Source: Thelonectria olida
Taxonomy: Eukaryota; Ascomycota; Sordariomycetes; Hypocreales; Nectriaceae
Length of the DNA: 64,000 nt
Assembly (NCBI GenBank): GCA_020736575.1
Contig: JAGPYM010000002.1
Location: 806,001 to 870,000, forward strand
Direction: 5' to 3'
A model generated the notes under the pieces. The model saw only the letters and a program-made list of their open reading frames with translations. It was not told the DNA's origin and ran no database searches. Positions 42,049 through 53,981 of the stretch are shown piece by piece; within the stretch, counting starts at the first letter, position 1, and every line of letters begins with the position of its first letter. The position numbers and the translations under genes were made by a program.

Positions 42049-44342
42049 TTATTTGGCCTTGCCAGCCTTCTTAGGCTTGCCGTCTGCTGCAGGATAAATG
42101 CTCTCGTCTTCGTTTGGAAAAAGCTCTTGATCGCCTTTGCCCCCGAGCTCCATGAACTCATTTGGTGCTCTATGGTGAGCGGGCCCCGCCTCCTTAGGCG
42201 CGCTATTCACGCGGGTCTTGTTTTTCGAGAAGACCTTGACTGGGTTCTTGTTCTTGCCGACCTCAAGCTGAGCCGTGACATGAACTGTGTTTAGTGACGA
42301 CAGCAACGTCCGCTCGCGAGCCGGAGCGCGACGGTTGACCTCGAGTCCAGCAATGCCTCCAACAAGGCCACCAGTGCTGTCGTTAACGTTGGGGGCAGTA
42401 GCATTCAGCCAGGGGTGCGCGAGGCACTGATCAATGGTAAACCTCTTCTCGGCATCGACAATCAACATGGAATCAATCAGGTCAACTATGACGAGTTAGC
42501 ATTGTCAAAGGGGAACCAGGAAACAGGGGTCTTACGGGCAGGATCCCCAACAGAATCCCAGTACGGGGAAGGGTAGTCGAATCGCCCACTCCTGATCTGC
42601 TGTGAGAGCGTGAAAGGGAAGTCACGCGAGTAGAGCTCGTCAGAGAAAGGGGGGAAACCACAAAGACAGATGTACAACACCACACCCAACGACCACACGT
42701 CAACAGCCTTGGTATACTTGCGCTGCTTCGAGTCGGCGAGAATCTCAGGAGCAACATAGCTTGGAGTTCCACAGAGAGTCGTCGTAAATGATTCTTCTCC
42801 GATAATCTTAGCCAAGCCAAAGTCGGCAAGCTTAACATGGAGGTTCTTGTCGACTAGCAGAATATTTTCGGGCTTGATGTCACGATGAACAATGTTCCGC
42901 TCATGCTAAGTGCCAGTCATGTTAGACAAGATTCTCCAGCGACGCCAACGTTCATAAGACTTACCAAGTATTTGATGCCCTGGAAGAGCTGGACAAACAG
43001 CTTTCGTGTCTCATTCTCGCTGAGCTTCTGCTTCATCACAATGTAGTTGAACAGCTCCCCCTCTGGCGCAAGCTCCAGGATCAAGTACACCCGATCGCGC
43101 TCATAAAACGTGTCCTTTAGACAGAGGACATTCGGGTGACTGACGCCCATGAGCACACCAATTTCCTGCTGTAGGCCCTCCGTCTTGGACCGGTCCTCAA
43201 TTCCGGGGTGCTTAGTAAAGATCTTGACGGCATATCGCTGACCCGTTGACTTCTCGACGCATAGGTAAACTTCAGCGAAGTGACCCTTTCCGAGCTTTTC
43301 GAGCAGGGTATATTGTTGCTTGAAAGCGCTCGTTTGCCGGCTCCTGGGGTAGCGGAACACAAAGCGCGCCTTGCCATGAACGGCGATCTCATCCTGCTCT
43401 TCAAGCTCTCGCCGTTGGTTTCGGCCTACGAGGGCCTCATTGACATAGGTACCGTTGCTTGACAAGTCCTCCACAATTGCTACTGTATCGGAGCCTTTAT
43501 TCTCGGTAAAAACAAGGCAGTGTCGGTTCGAAACGGTTCCGTCGTGGACCACAATGTCTGGAAAGAGGTCAGCTCTGAGATAGAAAGGCGCAACGATCAC
43601 AATTACTCACCACATTCGGGATGTCGTCCAATAAGATAGCCATTAGAGGAAATTCCCTTGTGCTGCTTCTTCTTTTCGAAAGATTCCTCCTCTTTCAATA
43701 AGGGCGCTTTCCCCTTGTTGTGCTTTGGGTCGGTCTTGGTCGCATCTGCGACAGAATCGGGTCTTGGGCAGGCGCTACGCTTCTTGAGAACTATGGGCTT
43801 CTCGCCATACTTGGGGTCTAGGGGAACGAGGTATCCCCAGACGCCTTCGGCGACCTCGTCTTCTATCTCTTCAGAAAGGGCAGGATGACGATCGACAAAC
43901 TGGCTAAGCGGCTGGGTGTCCTGAGGTGGCGAAGAGAGCGCCTGGCCTTGGGAGAAGACATCATCAGACTTCTTAGGAGTGACGTCTTCGTTTCGATGGC
44001 CAGGGGGTGTAACGGTGGGCTCCTTGTCGAGTTCACTCGAATCCTCGGTGGTACCATGTGTGAGTGGTGAAGGGAGTTGGTGCTTATTCACCACAGGGGT
44101 CTTGTCGGCCACATCAGGCGACAGACGTTCGGATCGACGGGCTTTCTTGGTTTCTGTTTCGTCCTCTGGCAATGAACCCTATAGAAAGCAAATTGGGTCA
44201 GCGAAACGGATTAAAACGGATGGATTGTGCGACCACGTCCATCGGCGACATGCGCAGAACAGCTCCGGAAGATGGGGACAGGAACAGCAGGGAGACTGAC
44301 GCGCGGGCGCTTCAATTGGCTCTTTTCGGTGTGCGGAGCCAT
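42049..44342 (-). CDS. Checkpoint kinase Chk2/Cds1 (FHA + Ser/Thr kinase; Neurospora PRD-4 type)
   Basis: Five exons: 44342-44301, 44178-43611, 43557-42965, 42905-42536, 42485-42049; introns 122, 53, 59 and 50 nt with CTGAC/CTAAC branches. The product is 669 residues. Residues ~85-125 hold SQ/TQ sites (FSQGQ, DTQPL, LSQFV), an ATM/ATR-type target cluster. The FHA domain spans ~140-270, with IGRHPEC at ~197-203, NRHC and DLSSNGTYVN, which binds phospho-Thr. The kinase starts ~285: G-loop GKGHFAEVY, Lys315, HRD with Asp410, DFG at 429-431, GTPSYVAPE, all catalytic residues intact. The C-terminus is basic. It signals DNA damage and replication stress to cell-cycle arrest; in Neurospora the homologue also resets the clock. 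One FHA, like Cds1 and unlike two-FHA Rad53. Confidence 0.93.
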
Positions 44343-46263
44343 GGTTTTGCCACGGCGAAGCTCGACAGGGAGCTGGGGAAAGGCTGCGGGAAGATGGGCA
44401 CGGGAGTTGAGGACGAGATGAAAGCGGAGTGTTGGTTGGGAGGCGACGAAGACGATGTTGCCTGGGGAAAAGGAAAGTAAATGGATGTGCCGTGCAAGAG
44501 GCCGGGGCCGGGAGGTTTGTATGTGAGCGCGAGTGGAGGAGGGAGCCTAAAACCAAAGTGCTGGAGGGCTTAGAGGCTAGAGGCAAGAGGCTAGGGGGAG
44601 CTAAGGTCGAGTCAAGCCACACTTGGTCGGCCCCCAAAAAAAATTGCGGGAAGCAGAGGAAAGAGAGAGAGAAGAAATGCAGGATGAGAGGACTGGTTGT
44701 GGTTAAGTACACATGCACTGTGCTGTTCGTACATTTGATCCATTTCTATTGCAGGTGGTATCAGCAGGGAGAGCAGTCTACCATACGGTGGCCAGCTGAT
44801 GGTCTCTCTTGATACTGTAGCTACGTCCAAGACACCCAATATCCATACTCGAAATAAAAGCGGAGGATCCTTTCCCTCCCTTGCAAGAATGACATAACTA
44901 CCGTCCCTACAGGTAACCTCAAGTGTGGCTCAGCAAGCTACAGCACCTAACGTCGTAGAGTGGGTGCGCACCGCCAGACCCAGGAGTTCCCCGACCCTTA
45001 TCTGAGCTCCCCGCGTGAGCGAACGCCCGTCCATGAGGTGGCCCAGTGCTGAAAGCATCTCGGTGACTCAACCGCGCAGTCGGCGGGTTTCCAGTTCTTG
45101 TCCGTTGCTGCAGACTCCAATGGTTGAGAAGCTCCGCACAATTGTCACTCCCCTCGGAACGTAGGGGTCGTCGGGGCTGAAGCCCTGTCAGCTCTCCTTC
45201 AGACGTTTGAACTGACATGAACGGCTCCCCCGTCTTAGTCCCAGATGATCCCCCTCCAGTCATCCGTTTTCGTCACCCACTCTCTCCTTCTCTCCTCTGT
45301 CACTTGTTTGCTTCATCAGCATGTACCTACCAACCTTGGTTATTCTTCCATCTCAAACCGTCACTTATGTCTCACATTCTGCCTCCATCACCTGCCCAGC
45401 CCATCCGCCACGATCAGTACGTATAATAAATCCGTCCTGGCCCATGCATCGTCCCACATCAAAGACTGAGTGACTCGACCAGTCACGTTCCACGCCAGTG
45501 TGAGTCGCCCGTCTCCCATGACTCGATTAGGGAACCGCCGAAGCAAGAGAACAATGGACGGCAACCACAACCGCGCCACATCTGCTCCAAGCTTCAAACA
45601 GGACCAAGCTCGCCCACTGAAGAAAAAGGGAAATCATGCTCTCAAGAGTAGGTACCTTTTCAAACTCGACGTGAGTATCATCACGGCATCATCTCGCACC
45701 AGCTTTGGATCCACCCTCGCCATACGAATAAACATCAACCACATCCATCTCAAACATGTCAGAGTTGAACAGCACCAAAGGTCAGTTGCTATCAAGTAGA
45801 CTACCTAATTATGAGAGAAACCTCAATATTGGCATTACCATTATCCAATATCCATGCCTCCCACTGCAATTCAGTGGCCTAAGCCTATCCAACCCGCATC
45901 ACGGCCCTATCTTTGTGTGGCCCGCGTCTACACGCAGTGACAATTCTTCCCACCTATACCTTTCGTTCCTGCGTCCAAAGCAAAGTCTGACTGAATCTCA
46001 TGTCTCACACGTGTGTGCCGTCCGTCTCTTCATCGACAAGAAAAGTTGGGCAAAGCCACCATCTCCAACGCCATAGAACTCCCTGCGCCCATCCTCCCCC
46101 CAAGTCAGTAATACCACCCAACCCGTTTCGTAATAATGGTAAAAATTGCGCCCAATTGCCAAAACTAAGAAGGTCATGCACCCTCACAGCTCCTCAATCG
46201 GGATAATTCGTACAAGTGGTAGCAGAGTCCAAAGCCTGCCATTCGATCCTAAAACCTTGGCTC
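44343..46263. other. 1.9-kb intergenic region
   Basis: Lies upstream of the kinase (-) and downstream of the ArfGAP (-). A 179-codon minus frame at 44179-44718 overlaps the kinase start, is Ser/Pro/Leu-rich and has no domain. Nothing else seen. Confidence 0.5.
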
Positions 46264-49200
46264 CTATTTCTCGGGGATTGGAGACCTAGCCAGCCTACCC
46301 CCTGTGCTCACTCGCTTCTGTAGACGGGCCTCCTTCTCACGTCGCATTCTCTCCGCTGCGCTCATGTTAGGAGGTAGCGAAGGCACTGCATCGTTTGGCG
46401 TGACCCGCCCTCGCTTCTGCTCCACGTAGAGCTGCGCGTAACGTCCCAGGGGAAACTGAGGCATGGTCGCTGGAATCTCAGCTCCGTTTTGCACCAGCAA
46501 CTCCGCAATGGGGAACGGTATTGCCTTCCCATCTGAATCCGATCCAGGACCAGGAGTCGGCGAGGGCGTTGCTGGGTCGGCTGCGGCGAGTGCTAGCCAT
46601 ACGCAGTGGGTTCCTCTCATCTTGTCGACAGTGTTGGGATTGGCCCGCAGCGAAAGGGCATAGAGCACTTGCTGGATCTCGTTCTTCTTGATGGCCGCCA
46701 GAAGAGTCTCGTCGGCTGTCCCGTATCTCGAGAGGGTCGGTGATATTGGCTCGACAAAGGCCCTGTCCACGTACTTGGCTGTAATGAACCGAAGTCGTTG
46801 CTCTCGAGTTGCTTGAGCGGTAGGTTTCAGCGACTGATCCAACTTAGATTCCCACACCATGTTTGACACCCGGTTGCCGATGAGAAGAAGGATCTCGACA
46901 ATATCGACGGTGAAAGATTTGATGTCAAGTGTGAGGGATCGCACTTTGCTGATATGAGTACCCAACGACCGATGAATACCACTGCATTCAATGCACACGA
47001 TGATGCCCAGGTTAATGGACACCCACTCCACCTTGGAGCCAGAACCACAATCCGCACACCACAAGTTGCCTTGATCATTATCTCGAACCATCTGCAGGAG
47101 CCTGTCCGGGTGCTCGTCGTATCCGGAGCTGGACGTTCGCACCGCAGTTGGCCGGGCGCCAACCGTAATCCTACGACTTGGCATCCCGCTGTTGGCAGTG
47201 TTGCCATGCCCTTGGCTCAATGATTGCGACTTTCCGGTGAGTACTGAACCAATGTCCCTCTTAAGGGATGAGTCGCCATTAGACGATCTTGGCGCTCCCT
47301 GGTATTGTCGACCTTCCATCGCACCCTGGAGGGCGTTGTTGATGGAGAGGATCCAACTGTTCATGTCCTCTTCGGACGTAGCTTGGTAAACTCGCTTGAA
47401 ATTTGGGGTGATGACCTCGAAGCAGAATCGCCGTTCCGCATTGCGAGCTTCTCGAACAGATGCCATCCGGAGGTCGATGGGTTCGATGTGGAGATCTAAC
47501 TTCTGTTTCCAGTTGCTGTATTCGGATAATTTACCTTGGTCCAACACGATCCAGAACCTAATGATGGTCAGAAGAGTCAATATACAGGCGAGGGGTGAGA
47601 AACTAACTTATGCCAGCCCTGTTTGTTCAGGTTACGAGGATCCACGTGGCCTCCGGGCCTGTTGAGGGCCCAGAGGAGCCCTTCTTTCCTATGGCTTAGT
47701 GATGCTTGAGAAACATCCCGTTCTTCGAGATCTCGGATGCCCTTGAACTTAGATGTCGCCACAGGACTTCCCACTGATGACTGCCCAAGGCTCCCAGGAG
47801 ACCTAGAGAGCTCCGTGGCTCCAGCAACACCAGTTGAGCCATTACCCGAACCGCCAGAGAGCGCCGTCTTAAGTTGGGATCCCGTGCTGTCTGCCCGGCC
47901 GATATCGGAATCTGAGGTGTTACCTGTATGGCCGTTGGAGGCTGTGGCAAGCGGCGCGGAACTTGTGGTGCTTGACTGTTCGGGCTCCTTGTAGAGAACA
48001 TTGCTCTTCTCAAGAAGACGTCGCTTTTCCTCTCGCTCCCGTCTTTGATACTGGTACTCCTTATCCGCCTCCTGGACTTCGGAGGACAAGGCTTCAAGCT
48101 GGGGAAGAAGAAGGTCGATTTTCTTTGCAGTGGATAGGAAGCTTCGCGTTTGGGAATCAGCAAACTTTGTCAGATGTGAAAGAACCTCTTGCTCCTTGCG
48201 ACCGCCATGCAGATCCTGCATGAAACTGGAGTAATCGAAACGTTTCAGCTCAAAGATGCGCCTCTTCGATTGATACTTTGAGTCGCTATCCGCAAGCTTC
48301 TTAGCCTTCACGGAGTCCTGTCGTTGGCCCAGGTAGCGGGATACGTATGCGTAGTAATCTTTGCTCTCTTCCTCAAAATCGCGTTTCTTGGATTCGGCCT
48401 GCTTGATGTCGATTTGGTAGAGCTTCATAATGGGTTCGATAATTATCTTCTGAAGATTATAAGTATTTTGTCGCTCGTACGCCAAGATCTCTCGCGAAAT
48501 CTTGTCAAAGTAATGTTCCAGGGCAGGCTGGACGGCGTTGGCATTGGTACTCGAAGCCTCCCGTAGCGAGTCAATAAAGGCAAGGAACGCATCGTTGGCG
48601 TCTTGCTGGCAAGTTTGCGCATGCTCTGCCCTCTTCAGGACCTTTTTCATCTGTGTCCTCAGGTTGCCAGTCTTCTGTTCCAGGGCCTTCAGAGTCGCCC
48701 GGAAGACAGGGCCGTCGTCACTAACTGCGACATCGTCCGTGGGCTTTGGACAGTTGATGTCGACTTTGAATGGTTCCGTAATCTGAGGGGCCGCTGCTTG
48801 AGGCAGAGGGGGCGCTTCGGCAACTGGCATGAGAGGTGATACAGGCTCGTCGATGTCGGGGACCGTCATGCGTGAATCGACTGATTGGGCCGAGGCAACT
48901 CGGATCTTAGGCGGAGATGCTAGGAGGAATGGAGGTGATGGTGAATTGGGGTGACTCAAAGATGCGGGTGATCCTAAAGAACGATAAGCTAGTTGTCAAC
49001 TGGGGAGGGTGGGAAATGCGCACCCGAGACGAAGAAGGAGAAGCTCGCCAACGTGAGCAATTGATGGGCCCGAGAATCATACTCAACAAACTATACGGAG
49101 TCAGCATGGCGCTTGAGGGGGTACTGCAACTTCCTACACTACACGAGTTCCTCCAGCCACCAGTTCGGTCCTCGGTCGCCCGAGGCGGCTTCCACTTCCA

Positions 49201-49891
49201 AGTCCATTCGAACGACACGGATGGGCTTCCGCCGGTGGAATAGTCTCCAACTAGGGCGACATTTGAATTCTTGTGGAGATTCGGGTCGGCATGGAACTCG
49301 CGGGTCACAAGGTTCTCAACTTCCTTGGCCGTAGAAGCGTAGACGTAGGTAAGGCCTGAAATGTTGGTGTCGACTGGGAGCGGTCTTGCGTCTGCGCTGG
49401 CGGGCGGGGCACCCTGGGCCTGGCGCAAAACAAAGGTAAATGTAAATATCAGCTCGTCGTCGTTGCTCAGTTTGAGGAGGAAGCTTGGACCGGCGCTCGG
49501 ATTCAGGTCGGGATCCTGTCGTGAGAGTTAGAGATGGTCGCGCATGTCGTGAGAATGTACTCCGATGAAGCGACGGAGATGAGCGCAAACGCACCTGGAC
49601 AAATTCGACGGGGGCGGTGTCGCCCAAAGGTCTCGAAACGGATACTTTGGTCGCTGGGAATGCATTGGGAGCGATGCTAACGGAACTGCGCTTTCGTGGG
49701 TTTGTGATAACTAAAGAAGTTATGCTCACTGGAAACAACAAAGGTGAGGTCAGTCACGAGCTTTGGACGGCGGGAAAGAGTCGCCTCGAGGGGGGCGGCG
49801 AGGGAACCGGGGAGGATGTCATCGTACATCGATTCTGGTCTCTCAGGTAGAGAGAAGCCCCGTCGTCGGGCTTGCTGCTGACGATGCCCAT
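46264..49891 (-). CDS. BAR-PH-ArfGAP-ankyrin protein (Csx2/ACAP type)
   Basis: Six exons: 49891-49828, 49728-49595, 49515-49138, 49090-49024, 48973-47608, 47557-46264 (introns 99, 79, 47, 50, 50 nt), giving 1100 residues. Start MGIVSSKPDDGASLYLRDQNR is chosen because splicing leads straight into the conserved LSITSLVITNPRKR block. Order: N-terminal fungal domain (ISGLTYVYASTAKEVENL, VSFEWTWKWKPP, EYDSRAHQLLTLASFSFFVSG); BAR ~285-550 (LKALEQKTGNLRTQMKKVLK, RFDYSSFMQDLHGGRKEQ); PH ~640-765; ArfGAP zinc finger Cys837, 840, 858, 861 and Arg866 finger (CADCGSGSKVEWVSINLG, CIECSGIHR); then two or three degenerate ankyrin repeats. It would stimulate Arf GTP hydrolysis on curved membranes in endosomal/Golgi traffic. 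Confidence 0.92.
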
Positions 49892-52800
49892 CTCGAGGCG
49901 CGTTGGGGAGCAGCAGTAGACGGGGTTGGACGGGGGGAGGCTGTGGCCAAGCCGAGCAGCTGTCGGGATCTTTTTGTTAAGACGGCTGCACAACAGCAAC
50001 AGCGAGACTCAGACAGGCGACAGGCGGCGACGACGCCGTGACAGCAGGAGGACAGGACAAGTTGATAGCGCGGGGCTCAGGGCGGGACAGGGGGACAGAG
50101 GGACCGTCATTTGGCGCTGAGCCAACCGGAGAGGCCCACTCGCTACTGTACGAATGATGCCGCGGGTCGGGGTCAAGCTTCTGTGGCCAAGAAGAGCCAA
50201 GCAGGTACGAATCCAAAAGCCACAGCAGGCAAACCTCCAGTGCGAAGAGAGGGGGCGGCCAGGCGTACCTACTTATGTGGCAGGCGGCGGCGGCGGGCGT
50301 TCGACCGGTTGGGTGGTTTGGATGCTTGTGGAGCGCTGTTGCTTTAGGTTTCAAAACCGTGGACCTTGACGTTTAACTGTTGGGGTGGAAGGCTGCACTG
50401 CACTGGATGGCGAAGATCGGACGGGAGGTGGAAGGGCGAGGAGGAAGAGGGCGAGTTGTACAGAAGCAGCGGCCGATCGTCGAGATTTAGTTAAGCGAGT
50501 GACGGAGTGAGTCGCAGATAATAGCTGCGTTGTCGCGAGCTCGAGTACAGGCGGGCACGTGGCGAGATGTCGCAAAGAGAAGACGGCAGCTGCAAACGTC
50601 GATGTGATGCAGTGCGCAACAGGAGAAAGGAGGAGGAAGTCGGAAAGTGAAAGGGGCCCAACGAGTTGAACGAGGACGGGGTTTTCTTTACCTCGTGAAG
50701 TCGGAGAGGCACAGTGACATGGGGAAGGGAATCCTACGTTGCTGGCCCTAGCTGGAGACAGAGAAAGAAAAGCCAACCAGGGATGTAGCAGGTAAGTTAG
50801 ATAACTACGAGATGGTGGTCACTGGTGGAGGAGGAGGAGGGGAGGGAGGAGACGTCAAAAAACGGACATGCGCATCGACGCAAGAAGCATGCAGAACGCA
50901 GCACTTGCACGCAGGCAGCGCATCCGCAGCAACCTGGCAGGGGTTTTCGTTCAGCGCGTTACTACGAGTTGGTCCCCTCGAGTCGTTCTTCCCAGGGTTC
51001 GTGGGCCTCTTTTGTTGTCTGCCTAGCCATCATCATGGGATGGGGAGTCGTGTCGGGCAACGATTCAATGTGTCCGGGTGCGCCAGACAACGAACGAATA
51101 GCGCGCACGCAAACACACATCCATACGAATAATGCTCCGTACTCCATACTTGGTACAACTAATCTACGGCCCCAAAAACAAACCCGGGTTGGCATGATGG
51201 CTGATGCCTTTTCGAAGCCCCTGGTTCACACTCGTCGGGTAAAGTGTAAACAGGCTCATCAGGTTCGGTTCAGGAATCAGGGCAAGGTTCAGGGCGCAGG
51301 ATCCAACGTGAACTGGAAGATTGTGGGAACACCAGGCGACAAATTGGGCGCTGCCGGGTTCGATCTGTTGGTGACATGTCGTTGAGGTCTGCTTGGTTGG
51401 CCCTCGCATGTTGTCCATGTCGTAGGTTACAAGTGAACCGACAAGCATCGTGGCTGCTTCTGTGCTAGGGGGGGTTCTCATTAACAATGGCTGCAAGTGC
51501 GTATGTGTGGAATGGATGCTCTTTTGCTGTATTTGGGTCGACGGACCGACGGTGACGGAAGGATGGAATTATCCCAGGCTGGTTATTTGTTGAGACGACT
51601 CCGTGTCCAGTATCAAAACCGCGTACTTACTACGTGGTATGTAGGGACCTGGTCGAACATGGCGGAGGTTTGATATCCACATGTACTGCAGAGGCACAGG
51701 CACAGCCCACGCACAGTCAAACATGGTGCCTCTCTCCCACACATCACCACACCGCACCATGATCCTCCGCAGCTAAAATTGGCCGAGTGGACAAACCTCC
51801 CTCAATCGATGAAACAAGACCGGGGCCGGGTTCATGAACGGGGGTCTCCAACGGCGCCTGCGACTAAACTGCGCCAACCGCGGTGTTGTTAGCTTGTCCC
51901 GCAATTGTCGCAGGGCGCTTCTCGATATCAAATCCCACCTTTTCCTCTGAACGTTAGGTAGTTATTCCACCTCTCACTTATCTCCACATCTTTGCCATCC
52001 CTCGTCGCATCGGTTTCGGATCCAGTGAGGAAGGAACTTTCCTTGTTGATCACTTTCATGGTTCAGCCACAATCGCCTCTTTGCTTCGTATCTTCCCTTC
52101 TTTTGTTCTTCGGTGGCCACCCTAGACCAGGCACCCGAACTTTCGTCCGTTACTTTTCGCATCGATTTTCGAGCCTACAACAAAGTAGATTGCCGGCTTC
52201 ATGCAAATGTGCCACCGACATGCGTGTCCTCGTGGCCTGGTCCTTTTTTCTCGTCGTGATGCCTTGAACACGAGAATGGCGACCAGCTGACTGCACACAA
52301 AGCTGGCCACGACGATACGGCCCATGTGACTTTGCAATTGGTGGCTCATCCAATATTCGTACCTACATGAGTTCTGAGCCGTCAAGCAACGCGTATGTCC
52401 TCCAGGCATCTATTTTCGTATCTCGTCTTATACAACGGTCGGGAAGGGCTATGCCCATGGGTCGAACCACACATCTCACTGTTCTCACTTTCCAAACAAA
52501 TCTGCAAGATCAAGTCAGCCGCAGGCTTGGTCTCGGAGCCGCCACATGCGAGTTGGCTTTGGCCGTGGCGCCGTTCGTTCTCGGTTGGTGATCTGCATCG
52601 ATCCCAGCATTGTGTTACTGCCAGGTGATGCAATACCTTGGCAGGATCCAAGAACCGGGAGAACGAAAGGCCCGTCAATTGGACAGGAATCGTTGGGTCT
52701 GGGATCCATTTGGCAGAGATATACGACTCGTCGCAGGAGAGTTGCAGACGGTTGAGGAGCCGCCAGCATGAACGAGACCAAGAAAGGTATGGACCATCCG

Positions 52801-53981
52801 CAGCCTCCAAGTTAATGCAATCAATTCCACCCACGTATTCTCACGTTGGGCCTTATTCATGCTTGATCAGTGAGGGTCCAGCGATGACGAATGGATCATA
52901 AGCGGTCCTGTCACTCAGGAGGTATTTCACCTATCGGATCTTGTTGCTGCCGCACAGGAACTCAACATGAGAATGATGAGATGGTTCAATGACCTCCAGG
53001 CCCGTCCATGGCTTGGAAAAATATCGCTTTGCGGTGGAGGGAAGTTACAAGCTCATACCATCAACTAACCGCTGCAAGCCAACCTGGGGATTTGATATCT
53101 ATTTTGGCCTCCTCCCCGTCATCTTTCATGGACCCTGGCCTCCGCAGTAAGCTCGGGCTCCCACCCTTGGGCTCTGACGGGACCTCATCTCTTCACCACC
53201 GCCATTCAGTCTCTGGCAATCTGCGACACACGGACCAGTGATACGCGGGAATGGGCCTGTGCCTCCAATGGCTCGGGCGCCTGCTTCAGGGTGACGGTCC
53301 AAGACGCTTCCAGTGTCCTTGCTTGGGAGAGGCTTGATGACCCCTTGGAACTTCAGACTTGACAGACCAGCGGCTAATGAAGCTTGAGGCGACCTCAGCC
53401 CATGAATGACGTTGCTTCACTGGGCGGCACCATCACCACCCGCGGTCATTGCCACAGACAAGTGTGTTCCATCATCATGCATGTAATCAACTCGAGGGTA
53501 GTTTTAGAGCAATCGGAACCCTTTCAGAAAGAAAGAAAAATGCAGTTTGTCTCCATTATTAGGCCGCTCTCTGTCTCTCACCGTCAATTCCATTGCCTTA
53601 CCTTAGGCTGAGGTCACCCGCCTCCTCCTCCTCCACCGCACCTAGTCCGTACCACAGCGCTCAGCCAGCAGCTAACAAGGGCCAGTCCAGACGTCAGTCA
53701 GCTTGTCATTCCATCCCCAATCCTTCCCTGTCTGCTTTCTTGTCAGACGCCAACTGTCGCCTTCCTTTCAAACCCCCCCAATCCCAGACATAGTCCAGCT
53801 TTCGCCGTCCATCTCGCCAAATATCTTCCGCCCTATCGCCGCCCACTGCGACTCCCGTCTCTTCTTCTTGGTCATGAGCCAGGGCGCGCACCAACCGTTT
53901 GGGCATCATCTCGCGTCCTGAGCAACCCCGCCATCACCACCTGTCCTCCGAAGCAATCACCGACGCCCACCTCCAAACATA
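49892..53981. other. 4.1-kb head-to-head intergenic region
   Basis: Separates the ArfGAP (-) and Munc13-like (+) genes. It has GC-rich simple stretches (GGA/GGC runs near 50281-50300 and 50826-50850) and many short frames, the longest 150-186 codons, with no domain. The final ~200 bp before 53982 are C-rich leader DNA. No separate gene is supported. Confidence 0.5.

Noticed and set aside
44179..44718. 179-codon minus-strand ORF
   Set aside because: Overlaps the first exon and intron of the Chk2 gene in another frame; low-complexity Ser/Pro/Leu.
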